From Tetrahymena thermophila SB210 (lineage: Eukaryota; Ciliophora; Oligohymenophorea; Hymenostomatida; Tetrahymenidae), in NCBI RefSeq assembly GCF_000189635.1, contig NW_002476418.1:620001-684000 (forward strand): 64,000 nucleotides of DNA. Reading direction: 5' to 3'. The number at the start of each line of letters is the position of its first letter. The first letter of the stretch is position 1. Positions 24,821-37,900 of this stretch are shown here, piece by piece. Under the pieces are notes generated by a model that saw only the letters and a list, made by a program, of their open reading frames with translations, did no database searches and had not been told where the DNA came from. Both the position numbers and the translations under genes were made by a program.

Positions 24821-26110
24821 TTATTTAAAAAAATCTAAGTATTCTGATGTTACTTACTAGTTTATAATTAGTAAGAATCTTTCTATAAATAATAATAATT
24901 TAATTTTCCCCAAACCCATAGAAAATTCTCCAACTCAATTTATTTATTTTTTTTTCCATTCATAAAAAGCATTTTTTTATAAAAGAGATTTAATTTTAAA
25001 AAAGCATTAAATTATTGTTTTAGTTTTTAATATAATTTTAATTCTCTTATAGATTTATTAGATTGGAAACATTTTCTATTTTTACATTTTTTAATTTTGA
25101 AAAAAGAACTTTATTTAAGAAAAATATAATCAAAATAAGATAAAAATATCTTTCTCAAAATTATAATTTATTTGACAGTGATTGAGATAATCTAAAAAAA
25201 ATCTGATCTTACTAGCTTACAATTAATTAGAATCTGTGTATAAATTAATAAATAAAAATAATTTATTTTTCCCCAAAAAAAGTTTGTCATTTCAATTTAT
25301 TTTTTTAAATTTTACATTCATAAAGCATTTTTTAAAAAAGCATTAAGTTGTTGTTTTAGTTTTTGATATAACTTTAATTCTCTTATACATTTATTAGACA
25401 GACAGACTGGATTAATATTCTATCTTTACATCTATAAATTTAGAAAAAATAATGTTTATTTAGTTTCATAATATAATCAAAATAATATATATAAATATCA
25501 TCTCTAAAATGAAAATTTATTTGGTAGAGATTGAGGTAATTTAAAAAAAATCTGATGTTGCTATCTTAAAATTGATTACAACCTGTGTATAAATAAAATA
25601 ATTAAGATATTTACAAAAAAAAAGTATCCACTACATTTTTTTAATTTATTTTTCCATTCATTTTTTTAATTTTATTTAATATAAGATATTAATTATTAAA
25701 ATGCATCAAATTATTTATTGTTTTATTTTTTAAATAATTTTAACTTTCATATACATTTATTTGAGAGACTAGATAATAAAATAATTTAGTTTTTTAAGCA
25801 GCTTTTTTTTCAAATCTAAGAAATATAAAAATCTGATGTTGCTAGCTTACATTGATTAGAATCTGTGTATAAATAAAATAGTTAAGTTATATACAAAGAA
25901 AAGTCTCTAACTTAATTTATTTTTTATCTTTTGATTAAATAAAAATATTTTATTTTTAGAAGATATTTCATTTTTAAAAAATACATTGAATTATTTTATG
26001 TTTTAGTTTTTAATATAATTTTAATTCTCATATATATTTATTAGACTGGATAAATATTCTATTTTTAAATCTATAAATTTTGAAAAAATAATGATTTATA
26101 AGCATAAAAT
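24821..26110 (+). repeat. Four-unit diverged tandem repeat, period about 280-360 nt
   Basis: Each unit has the same order of landmarks: ATCTGATGTT...GCTTAC (24841, 25201, 25550, 25831), then AATCTGTGTATAAAT, then a CATTCATAAAGCATTTTT block, then TTTTAGTTTTTAATATAA, then CTCTTATACATTTATTAGA. Units differ by many point changes and short indels. A weak fifth start may follow near 26110. Confidence 0.75.
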
Positions 26111-26246
26111 AATCTTTAAAAGTTACGAGGTTTTGATAATTTGATATTTTATCTTTCATATAAATTATTAATTGTAATTGTTAAGTTTTTAAAAATCTGT
26201 AAGGGTAATTTATTCATTTAACAAATTTTTTTAAATTTTTAAAAAC

Positions 26247-26300
26247 TTGTTCGTTTCTCCCGAATAACGAGGGACGAGGTCTGGATCATTACGGTATTAA
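26247..26300. other. Isolated GC-rich patch, possible structured RNA
   Basis: About 49 nt are roughly half G+C by hand count, inside DNA that is otherwise about one-fifth G+C. A TCCC/GGGA pair around GAATAACGA (26258-26274) could form a small hairpin. There is no coding frame through it and no tRNA or 5S consensus. The function is unknown; a small ncRNA or a remnant of foreign DNA are both possible. Confidence 0.3.
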
Positions 26301-27394
26301 TATAAAAAAAATTCAAGCATAAACATAATAAATTTAAAAAAGAAAGAAGACTTTTTATTTAAATTTATTGATATTAATTGTTATTTGTTCTTCTGATTTT
26401 TTCAAACCATATTGAAATAATTTAGATTTCTAAATTTATACTATATAATTACTTTTTCTAACTTTTGATGTATTGGTATAAATAAAATAATTTGAAGAAG
26501 TAGTTTTTTAATTCTTTTAGATACTTTACAGTTGATCATAAGAAAGATTGTAATTAGGGATTTCTATCTTGACCAAATTTCATAATTACACTTATTTTTA
26601 GATATTAGAAATTCAATATTTATTATAATTTGAAGAAATATTGTTCTTTATTTAATAAATTTAAAAATTTTTAAATTAGCTCTGCGAATACTTTAATAAA
26701 CTTACTTACACTTATTTTTTAGAATTTCTAAATTTCCTTTTCTTTTTCATGATTACTTAAATAACAATTAGTGCATGAAAGTTAAATGATTAAGGATATT
26801 TCATTTTTGTATTTGACTTTATTATTTAATTTTAAAGTGCTGTAAAGCATATAAAAGAATTAAGAAGGGGGTTGTTTACATTTATTTTAGTTGCTTTTAT
26901 CCTAAAACATATTAAGATACTTTAGACTACATACATCATTTGACTAAACTCTCTTTGTTTATAATTCTTTTTTAGTATTGAAGATAAATAAAATAATTTA
27001 AAAAAGGTTAATATTTAAGTTATTTCTCATTAATTATAGTGCTTTCCTAAAGTAAAATACTTTTAATTATACTATGTGACTTTACTTTATCATAATAACT
27101 TAAATGATTAAAGTATAAATTGACTATTTTAATAAATAAATTATTCAGGTTTACTATCTGATTTTCTTTTAATTTGAATTAGAGATATCAAAGTCTGTCT
27201 TTAGAAAATAACAATTTAATTTTTCTATTAAAGAAGGATGTATTTAAAAATTGCATCGAAAATCTATAAATCAAATAATTACAAAATAATCAAAAAACTT
27301 ATTAGAAAAAAGATAAACTACAAACGCAGCATAAAAAAAAGTAAATAATAAATATCTGGATTAATAAATAAAAAAAAAAAAGACTTACTGCAAA

Positions 27395-29526
27395 ATGGGT
27401 ATGACTCCTTCCTCCAAATTAGTTTAGCACATTTAAAACTAGCAGCGCGAAAAATGTAAATTTTAATGTTGAAGGAAAAACCCCTCATTAACTTTATTTT
27501 TTAATCTTTAGAATTGAAATTTTTAGAAAAATTATCATAGTCTTTAAATAAGACACCTTAAGAGGCAGAATAAATAACTTGGATGATGCAAAATAAGCAA
27601 TACGAAATTGACTTTTTAATTCTTGGAACAGGTGGTAATGGTGTTGTAATCAGGGGTTATGATAAACAAGAAAATAAGCCTATTGCTATAAAAATAATGA
27701 AATTTAAAACAAACGACTAGTGCGAGCGCCTCCTCAATGAATTTAAATTACTTTAGCAATGTTAAGGAACTTAAATCTTAAGAGTAAAAGAAATTTACAT
27801 AAGCTATAAAATGAAGCTCTAATTTATGATTATGGAATACTGCCCATGTAATTTAATAAAAACATATATAAATTCTTTCAATGAGCATTTATGCAATTAC
27901 TTTTGGTTTAAACAAATTAATTTGTGAGCATAAAATTAGATTGTTTATAATACTCCTACATAGATAATTAATTAATAAATACATAAATTAATTCATCTAT
28001 TTATTGATTTATTTGCTTATCCATCACTAATTCATTCATTGATTCATTAATTATTTCTTTCATTTTCTAATTGATCTTATTTAATTTTTTATTAACTCTT
28101 TTTTAATATTTACAGTTGACCTTAAGACGTATTTGAAGAGAATTGAAGAAAAAAGAAGCAATATTAAAATAGCTTATGTACTTTAAATTTGCTAAGAGTT
28201 AGTGTCAGGCTTAAAATAAATACATGAAAATGGAATTATTCACTTAGACATCAAACCCGCAAATATTTTATTTAGTCCAAATTCAATCTGGAAATACTCT
28301 GATTTCGGACTTTCTCGCAAGTTCAAACATGTAGTAAACAACAATACTAAGAAATAGACAGATAACACAAATGATAATTAGGGCTAAAATGGATCAGACT
28401 CACCAACTTCTCCTAATTCGAGCGAAACAATTGAAGAGAATATGATTAAATTCATTAAAATAATTCCAGTAATATTTTAGTATTTCATATTTCAAAATAA
28501 ATAAATGAAAAAGGATAACTAGACCTAAAAATAAATTACAAACTTTGATTTATTCATAGTACTTTTTCCAACGCGAATATCCTAAATTGCATAACAAAAA
28601 TAGAAAAAAACTTCGATACTAAATTCCCACTTTGTGTAATAAAGTTATCATTTAAAATCCTTAAATATTTTTCATGATAAATTTTAAGGAATTCGCGCTT
28701 GTTACTATTATTACTAGATTGATTTATAAGAAAAATATTCAGTCTTGTTTATCGCCTGAATTTTTTTTAAAAAAATTCATAAAACTGGGAAGTCTACAAC
28801 TCAATTAATTTTTCTTACTGATTCACTAACTGGCTTAATGCCCACTAAAATTATAAAATTCTATTTCATTTATTCATTAACTTATGTTCTGAATGTAAAT
28901 TTATAACATTTTTTTTAAAAATTAAATAGGAAGGTTATACACCATAGTATGCATCTCCAGAATAATACCAGATTGTTAACAACAAGGATTTCACTAAAAA
29001 CGTCACAGATAAAAGTGATATTTACAGCTTGGGTATTGTCTTTTTGGAGCTAACAGGCGTTAAAATTTCGAATGAAATTATCTAAAAAATGAAAACAGAC
29101 GCTAATATAGATCCATCTTCTTAGTTCAACCCATAGTATCAGATGTTTAATGAAACTGTACTTAAGAGAATGCTCTCTTTTGATCCTTAAATGAGACCAA
29201 CTCTAGAAGAAGTTTAACATCAAATTTAAAAAATCCTAATTAAAAATAGAGATAGAGGAATTAGTTCAATAACTAACTCACCTATGAATGTTGTAAGAGG
29301 AGAAACTTAGAAAAAATAAAATTAAGTCGATATAGATTTCACTAAGCTTGCCTGCGTTGATGAAAATGAATTCTCTAATGATTACCAAAAGCCTGAAATA
29401 TTTTATATTAATCAAGGCGGAATAGATTTAACTTAATAAGATATCACAGAAATAGTTGCTTCAACAACTAAAAAGATCGATATAAACGTCAATTAGCAAA
29501 ATATAGACTTCATCAAGATCAGATGA
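27395..29526 (+). CDS. Divergent protein kinase with HLD catalytic loop
   Basis: Four exons, 27395-27455, 27512-27847, 28116-28468 and 28930-29526, give 448 aa. The start MGMTPSS could be myristoylated. Kinase landmarks: glycine loop LGTGGNGVV near residue 58, IAIKIM lysine near 85, HLDIKPANI near 175 (HRD arginine replaced by Leu), SDFGLS near 195 and ASPEQY near 258. The missing HRD arginine is typical of kinases that do not need activation-loop phosphorylation. The activation segment is long, with an insert rich in Asn, Ser and Gln (about residues 205-235). The 130-residue tail has no clear domain. The last intron (461 nt) falls in the activation segment. The group (CAMK, NEK or ciliate-specific) cannot be decided by eye. 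Confidence 0.85.
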
Positions 29527-30436
29527 TGAAAGGATAAATGATATCAAGCATACATTTCTTAAATATTAAGAATTAAATCTAAAATTAACGAAACCTATCT
29601 ATACAAAACAATTCTTTAACATATATAATGTAGAGGTGAAAAGCATTTCTCTTAAATCAATAGCAATTAATTTACACAAAAAATATCTATCTATCTATCT
29701 CATAATAATTAATAAATTATATAATTAAAAAAATACTTATTTATTTTTGCGCATTCTGTAATTATCAGCCACAAGAATGAAATTATCTACAAATCTTACT
29801 AATAACTAATATTAATCATTTTAAAATCACAAAATCCCTCTAAATAAATGATACAAATAAATATTATAGAAGAGTATTGGGTATTAGGGAAAAAACTAGA
29901 TTATATCTATCAAAGGCGCTAATCAAATTGATAAAATTAAGAAAATAAATAGTCAGTCAGTGAGTCAGTTGTCTGCCTGTCTATATTCCCATAGCACTCA
30001 AAAATATTTGAAAACAATAGCATTAATAAAAAGAATAAATAAATTAATAATTAATGAAGCAAAAATGCTAATAAATGAACCAATCAATCAAATCAAATAC
30101 TCTTTGTTTTAAAATGCTCTAACTTCTTTTTTCTATATTATTTTTATCTATCTATTTATAAACAATCAAATAAATGAAAGAATAAATAAATAGATAAATC
30201 TTAATCTTCATCTTCATCTTATTACTTAAAAACCAAATTTAAATTATATTCAATTATATCAAACAATTTACTTTACAAAACCTCTTAATATGCATAAAAA
30301 TCTCATATTACTATTGATGTGTTTTATATTAATTTGTATTAATTTTAATCATTTTTAACATTAATATATAGACATTTATATAATTATAATTTTAAATAAA
30401 TCTTTACACTTTAACTATTTTATATCTATTAGTGTT
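29527..30436. other. Intergenic
   Basis: AT-rich spacer with a TATC run at 29684-29700 and GTCA/GTGA units near 29952. No gene seen. Confidence 0.5.
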
Positions 30437-31696
30437 ATGAAATAATATTTAGAGGACTTAGTTACAGATTTCTATATATATATTTATTAAATTGGGATAG
30501 AAAATAATTAAGAAGAATTTAGTTAATTTGTCTCTGATGATTATGATTAGAAAAAAACAAATAATAAAATCAATAATTAGTTAATTAATAGATGCATAGA
30601 AGATAATATAAGTGAAGATTCTTATCATAATTATAATAATTAACATTAGTATTCCCTCAATAATACTAAAAAGAAAAAAATTCTCAAATATCAATTTAAT
30701 TTTATATACTCGAAAAATAAATTAATAATGATACAGCTGCGATATTAAAATTAAATTCATGTGTCACTTTCATAAAAGCTGGGCTTATTTAAAAATAAAA
30801 TTTTCTAATCAGTAATACTAAATTGTATTAAGTTGTTAATATTTTTTCACCAAAAAATAATTCAATCTAAATTATCGCATTTTAAAAAGCTTGAATAATA
30901 ATTAAATGAATAAACCTTTATTAATTTCCTCCTTTACAAAACACCATTACATATTTTATAAAAAAATCTAATTATTTGTAACCAAATTAGCACATTTATT
31001 ACCTTAAAATACAATCGAAAAAAGGGAAAGACTCTGAATACTCAAATTATTTTGAAATATTTACCAAAAAACATAAGGTTATTATTTTCATTAAGAATTT
31101 AAGTTAATTTATTTTTTCTTAACCAAAAATTTAATCAATAACGCAATTTGTATTTCAGTTAAGGGATAATTGAAAATTAATTTATTTTATAAGCACAGAT
31201 TAAACATTTATCGATAATTATTCTATTTCTAAAATAGATTAAATAAAAAAAAATTAAAATGTTTCTAATCTCCTTGACAAGCAAATTTAGCAATTGGATT
31301 GGAATATAATTCGTAAATTTTTATATTAAGAAATTTTGTAATTATAGCTAGATCGTCTAATTAGTCTACATAGAACTAAACATAAAATGCATGAATTTTA
31401 TATTTAAAAATATTTAAAAAAATATTTATTTTAAAAACATAATGTAAAAAAATAAGCAAACACTATTACTAAAAATATGCTATTTTTAATATTTATTAGT
31501 AATATCTTTGTAAAATAATTATTCCAATCTACTTTGCCTATTTAAAACAAGTAAAACTTAATACAAAAAACAAATAAATAAATGTAATAGTAATTATAAT
31601 CAAACCAAATAGAACTTTAGATATAACTAATAATTTTAAATTGAAGATTATTAAAAAACTCTATTTAATTTAAAAACTTAACTAGACACTCAATGA
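30437..31696 (+). CDS. Possible lineage-specific protein, 419 aa, running into a repeat array
   Basis: A frame from ATG at 30437 to TGA at 31694-31696 has 419 sense codons without TGA, checked line by line. The first 110 residues look protein-like: acidic MKQYLEDLVTDFYIYIYQ, then Asn/Gln/Asp-rich. After that it becomes Leu/Ile/Lys/Gln-rich, for example LNEQTFINFLLYKTPLHILQ. G is rare in the local DNA, so long TGA-free frames are easier by chance than elsewhere, and this lowers confidence. The last 85 codons coincide with the first unit of the 31430-34010 repeat array. It could be a young or decaying gene. No family is recognised. Confidence 0.35.
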
Positions 31697-34010
31697 ACAT
31701 GATTGTTACTAAAAATAAGATTTTATATTTTAAATTTATTAGTAATATCTTTGTAAAACAATTATTATAAATATGTATATTAAAAACATTAAACAACTTA
31801 ATACAAAAACAAATAAATGTAATAATAATTATTATTAAAATAAATAGAATTTGGATGTAATAAATAATTTTAAGTTGAAGGGTAATAAGTAATAAAAACA
31901 TAACTTAAACACTCAATGAATATGATTGTTATTTAAAATATGATATTATTCTATAAATTTATTATTAGTAATATCTATATAAAGCAATTATTAAAAATAT
32001 GTATATTAATAACATATACAACTTAAAATAAAAATAAATAAATTAGATGATAAGTGGAATTTATCCATATAGACTTTTACTTAGGATGTAATTACTTACT
32101 AATTTTGAGTTCAAGGATAATTAAAAATTATATTTACCCTAATATACCAATTAGAGCCCCCCGATATTAGAACCCCTCCTCTCAAAATTGAGAAAATCAT
32201 TGAAGGATGATAAAAATTATGTTAAATATAAATAAAATACAACTTAAACCCTGAATATATATGGTTATGCTAAATATATTTATCTTATTTAATTTTAAAA
32301 TTTATAGCTAATATTTTCGTAAAACAATAATTAAAATTTTATTATGTACATTTTTATACATAACTTAAGCACTCAATATAATTATTACTATATTATGTTG
32401 TTAATTTAAAATATGTATTAGTAACTTCTTTCCAAAAATTTTTATATTTAAATTAATAAAAAAAACTAAATAATGAAATATTAAATATAATAAAGCCAAT
32501 TAAAACTTCACTTAGTTTACTTATGATTTAATTAATAATATATTTAAATTATGATTAATTTAAAAATATATCTTAAACCCTGAATACATACCATAGTTAC
32601 TAAAAATATCTTATTCTATTTAAATAATTATTATTTATATTTTTAAAAACAATAATTAAAACTCCAAAATTTATATTTACAATACATAACTTAAACACTA
32701 TTACTATAATATGCTTATAATTTAAATACTTTATTTGTAATATCTTTTTAAAATAGCAATTATATATAAATCCATTTTGTATATTTATTAAGCAAAAACA
32801 TTTTAAGCATCTTAAGTATGATAAAAATAAATAAATTATAATTAGTATGAAATTGCTAATTTTAAGCTGATAGATATAAAAAGCCATATTTAATTTAAAA
32901 ATCAACTACAACGTTGTATATTTTTATTAATAAACATTTAATTTTCTTTAAAAATTTATTAGTAATATCCTACAATATAATAATTATTAATCCATTATTT
33001 TTATTTGAAGTTAAAGTAAGAAATAAAATTCATTTTAAAAATATAACTTAAACACTAAATATTACTAAAATTAATTATAATATTAAATTAAATTATTTAA
33101 TTGTTAGTATTCTTATAAATGATCATAAATTATTAGTTCATTATTGATAGAGAGATATATATATGTAATTCATGAAGCTTAATACTAGAACTTTAAATAA
33201 AAATAATCAAATCAAATAGTTTATCACAAAGTTTACTAGTTTTAATTAGAAGTAGAAAAATAATATTCTTAATAACATGAATACATTTTTTCTAAATAAA
33301 TATATACCATTCAAATTTTTAAGAAAAATAAAAGTTATAACTTGATTCTATGTATAATCCATAAAGTTTAATTTAATGATGCTATTTAAAAAAATTTTAA
33401 ATGAATAAAACAAAGTCAAATAGTATTTTTCGTAAATACATTTATTAATTTGAAGTGAAGGAAAACTATTAGAAATTATATTAATTTTAAAAATATAACT
33501 TAAACACGAATTAAGTATTACTAAAATTGTACTATTTAATTAAATTATTTATTAGTTAATATTTGTATTAAACTATAAATATTAGTTCATTATTAATTGT
33601 AATATATATATAATTCATGTAGCTTAATATAATGAAGCTTAATAATCGAGCATTAAATAAAAATAATCAAGTCTAATAGAATTTTACAGAAAATTTATTA
33701 TTTTTAGTTGAAATAGAATAATAACTTTCTTAAATTTAAATAAGACTTTAATACTGAATGAATACACTTTAACTAATTAAAAATATACCATTCTTTTGAT
33801 TAAATTAAAAAAAAAATTTATAACTAAATTCTATTTATAATTAATTCATAAAGCTTATTATAAAGAGGCAAATTAATAAAATATTAAATGAATAAAACAA
33901 AATCAAATAATATTTTTTTAAAATGAATAATTTTAATTTGAAAATAATAAAATTTATATTTATTTTAAAAAGAAAGACAATTTAAACAAGGACTATTTCT
34001 ATAAATATAC
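31430..34010 (+). repeat. Degenerate tandem array, about 10-12 units
   Basis: Recurring landmarks in the same order: AACTTAAACACTCAATGAA-like (near 31683, 31905, 32232, 32364, 32564, 32687, 33044, 33494, 33733), TTACTAAAAAT, TTATTAGTAATATCTTTGTAAA, AATATGTATATT, and AACTTAATACAAAA...AAATAAAT. Unit length varies from about 130 to 330 nt because of internal losses. Two minus-strand frames within it (31665-31901 and 32600-32905) are repeat by-products, not genes. Confidence 0.7.
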
Positions 34011-34918
34011 CTATATTCTTTAAAATTTTAAATCTTTAAAAAATCATATATTAATTTTCTATCTATCTATTTATTAATTTTATATAGAAAAATAATGCAA
34101 TTTTTAATTTATTTTAGAAAAATAACTTTTACAAGAAATAAATTATCACTAAAAATATATTTTTAAAAATAATAAAATAGTAAGTAATATCAAAAATTAT
34201 ATTATTTTACTTTAAAAGTGTAAGTATAAGTTAAATAATTCAATTTTTAATTTATATTTTGGATATTTTTTAAAATTTACTTAGTTTGTTTAAGCATTTT
34301 ATCTTTTATTTACCTTTTTCTCAAAAGTATTTTATATATTTATTAGATTTATAATTTATTCTTAGTTCCATAATAAATTAATAAAAAAGTTAATAATCTC
34401 TTTTGTAAAAATAATAATAATATTATAATTTTTACTTTAATAAGTAATTAACTTATCAATAAAAATTTTAAATAAAGTATTTTGTTTTTAACTAGATTAT
34501 TTTGAATAATTTAAAATCTCAATATCTTAATTATTTAAGTAATAGTAGTAGTATTTTGAGATAGAAATAAATATAGTTTTTTCATTTTATGTGTTTTGCT
34601 ATTCATTTAATAATTTTAATTTTTTTAAATTACAACTTTATGTTAAAGCTAGATATTTTTGTTTAATTAAATTAAATGAAAATTACATGCTTTTTTCATT
34701 TAAATATGCTTATATAAACTTTTTTAATCATAGGAAAGTAAAAAGACTGGAAAAAAATATAAATTTTAACTAAAATAGGTGTAAAAATAAATGAATTACT
34801 CGAAAATTATTGTCAAAGGAATAACAAAATAATAATATTTATTTATTTACTTTGGACAATTATTTTAATTATATATTTAATAAAAAACTTATATTAAAGT
34901 AATTTTTTTTTAGAATTA
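34011..34918. other. Intergenic, very AT-rich
   Basis: Follows the repeat array and precedes the 3' end of a large minus-strand gene. It is nearly pure A/T with tiny microsatellites (TATC near 34064, AGT near 34545). No gene supported. Confidence 0.5.
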
Positions 34919-37900
34919 TCAACGATTAGTGTGTTGATAGGCATCATATGTAGGGTATGGAGTTGTATAACTGCTATTTACATTTAAATTATTGCTTATC
35001 ATGTTGTTGCCCATTGACTACATAGAAGTATTTAGCGAATTTCGAGGTGGTGTTAAGCTGCTGTTAGAGAATATAAGCCTTCTTTATTTTGGTTTCGTTT
35101 GGTCCTCCAATCTTCTTTTTTGTATATTTTGTAAGTAATACTAACTGTTAACGTCTTATTCTTTATCTTATGGTCTAAATGAATTCATTCCTGAAGTTTT
35201 TAGATCATTGTATGGAGTCACATTTGCTATCACTAAATTTTATTATTCATCTGAGTTTTATGTTTTTATTACTCCGTAATGAGTTCTGCTTTATGGACTT
35301 TAATCAAATATTGGTTTTTTTTGAATTTGCTAGCTTTATTGCTGATAGTTATTAGGATTTTGAATTATTGTTTTTATATATGGTTGAGGTGATATAATTT
35401 ATTATTGCTAATAAGGTTAGTTGCTTTTGATTAAATTTGTTATAGTTCTTTATGGAGTAGTAGGGTTTGAAATTCTAGAATTATCACCAACTGTGTTAAA
35501 GAAATTTGAGTTCTGTTATGGGCTATTTATAGATAAATTATTTTAGGTAACTTTTGTTTGCGAGAAGTTAGGGTTAGCTGTTTTTTGAGGTGAAGGACTA
35601 AGTGATTGTCTTTCATATTATTGCAGCTATTACTATTAGTTAAATTTATTTTAACTAGGAATCTATAAAAATTTGGTAGATGTGTTAGTCTGATAATATG
35701 TAAAAGAGTCTTAAGTTTGTCCAAGTGCTCTAGGAGTTAAAGATATGTTGTTTAAAGAGCTATTATTCAAGATATAGTTGTTGTTATTATTATTATTGCT
35801 ATTACTTGTGTTTTATAATCTGTTATTACTAAAACTGTTGTTAGTTATATTTTAGGACAGACTTACACTGGTTGATTTGTTGGGGGTATAAAAAGGTTGT
35901 TTGTTAGTTATTTCATGCAATTATTGCTCTAAACTTATTTTTTTATTCTGCTAAGTAGTCTTGCTTGCATCAAATAGATCAACCTATTTATGTTAATTGT
36001 TCTAGAATAAATTTCCTAAATCCATTGATAAATTAGATTTAGAATATGTGCTTCTTTCATTTTAATAATTCGGAGACTTTTGAACTCTATCCTCAAAGAA
36101 ATAATTTTTAGTTGATTAATTTTAAATATTTTCTATTGTGTTTAATTCAGGTTTTAAATTGTGAATGTCATTTAGCTCATTTTGCTTTCTTTTCAAGTTA
36201 ATAGTCATTTCATAATGTTTATTGTTATTTTCCTGAGATTGTTTAAAATCAAAGTAACTTTATGCTTTACGATGACTACCTTGATCGCTTGTATTTGTAT
36301 TTGTATTTATTTCTTATTTCTATTTTTAGATTGCTATTGATATTTCCTTCGGTTAATTTTAATCCTTAAAATCAATTTCATTCTTTTTAATAACTAGCTC
36401 ATATTGGTTTACTTATTTTGTTAATATTTAAATTTATTTCTCAAGACCTTGTATTTTATTTTTTAGTTTATCATTCTCAGAATTCAATTACAATATTTTA
36501 TCGATTAAAACCTCCTTAGTTGCTAGCTATTAATAAAGTTTATTTGTTGAATATTATTTATATTATTAAAATAAAATTAAATAATACATTTTATGCCTAT
36601 GGAGAACTATAATTATTATTTTTCATGTTATCCTTATTGACACTGCTCGCAGAAGGTGTTAACTTGAAGTTAATTTAATCTCTCTACTTGAGTTACTAAG
36701 TCAAATTCTCAATGACATTATCTTTTTCTTTTAGTAAAGTTGCAAATTGAGAGTTCTCCTCTGTAAGCTAATCAGTCCTCTTTTTTGTTTAAATCTCTAA
36801 GTGCTTTAATTTCTAAATTTCCTATAATTATCTAAAAAATGTTCATTAACAAAATACAAAATTATCATTTAAGTAATAAAGTTATAAATTTATTAAAAAA
36901 GTTGATAAATATTTATTAAATATTTACTATTGTATTCTCTCTTTTAACAATTTAGATTCCTCAGTATTTTTAATTAAATCTTCTTTAAATAACTCATTTA
37001 TCTTCTGGTGCTATTGGTTTTATTCTCTTAAATCTAAAATTTACTTTTGCTGATCTTCTATTTTCTTTTAAAGAAGAGGAACGTTTTGATGCTTTACAAT
37101 ATCTTATTTAACTTTATCTATCATCATTAACTTATTCTTTAATTCAATATACATGTCTTTAATTCTCTCCTTTTAAATTAATTAAAATTATGTTCATTTA
37201 TATGTTTTATTTTAATCAAACCAAAATAATTAGATTTTCAATTAATAAAATTTCAATTTTTAAATAAACAAAAAAAATTTTTTAAATTCATTTTTATTTA
37301 TTTATTTAATTTAAAGCTAAAAAGTTTAAAATAATTGTTTAGTATTTACTTATTCTTCATTTTTAGGCTATTTTTTTTTAATTTCTTAGATCTCTTACTT
37401 AAGATCCTCGCACTCTTTTAAGGAATCTTGCTTATCATTTTGAAGCTTTGTATTTAAATTTAATAGTTCGTCGATTTTCCTTTACAATAAATTATTGTGA
37501 TGAGTAAAATTTTAGACTTATTTCTGCAAATCTGTGACTATTTTTTCGTTTTTCTTACTATTTTCTTAGCTATTTAACATTTTTGTTAGCTACTCAAAGT
37601 TATGTTCTGGCTCTTTCATATCTCTAATTTTATGCTAAGAATTTGTGGCATTAATCTTTTATTGATTTTTTATTTCTTGTCCAACCTAACTTATAACTAT
37701 TGATTCGTCACTTTCATCGATGTGATTGCTCAGGACAGATGGCAAATTATTAAGCTTGAATGAGTTAAATTTTCCTGATCCTGCCATCATTTATTTAGCA
37801 GATTCATCTTAGCTATATTTTTGGTTGCTTGAAGATGAAGAAGAAAATCCACCAACTTTTGAATTGCTTTGGTCATTGTTGACTATTTAATAGTCTTCTT

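Larger units (their letters stand above)
24279..27394. other. 3.1-kb intergenic region between divergent genes
   Basis: Contains a four-unit long tandem repeat (24821-26110) and an isolated GC-rich patch (26247-26300), both listed separately. The rest is A/T-rich DNA without coding frames. Both flanking genes are transcribed away from it, so it probably holds both promoters. Confidence 0.5.

Noticed and set aside
26281-26295. GGATCATTA, identical to the 3' end of many 18S rRNAs
   Set aside because: Only nine bases match; the upstream sequence has none of the conserved 18S helix 45 or GTAACAAGGT region, so it is coincidence.
31665-32905. Minus-strand frames of 78 and 101 codons (31665-31901, 32600-32905)
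   Set aside because: Both lie in the repeat array and are almost only Ile, Leu, Phe, Tyr, Asn and Lys, as expected from A/T-only DNA.
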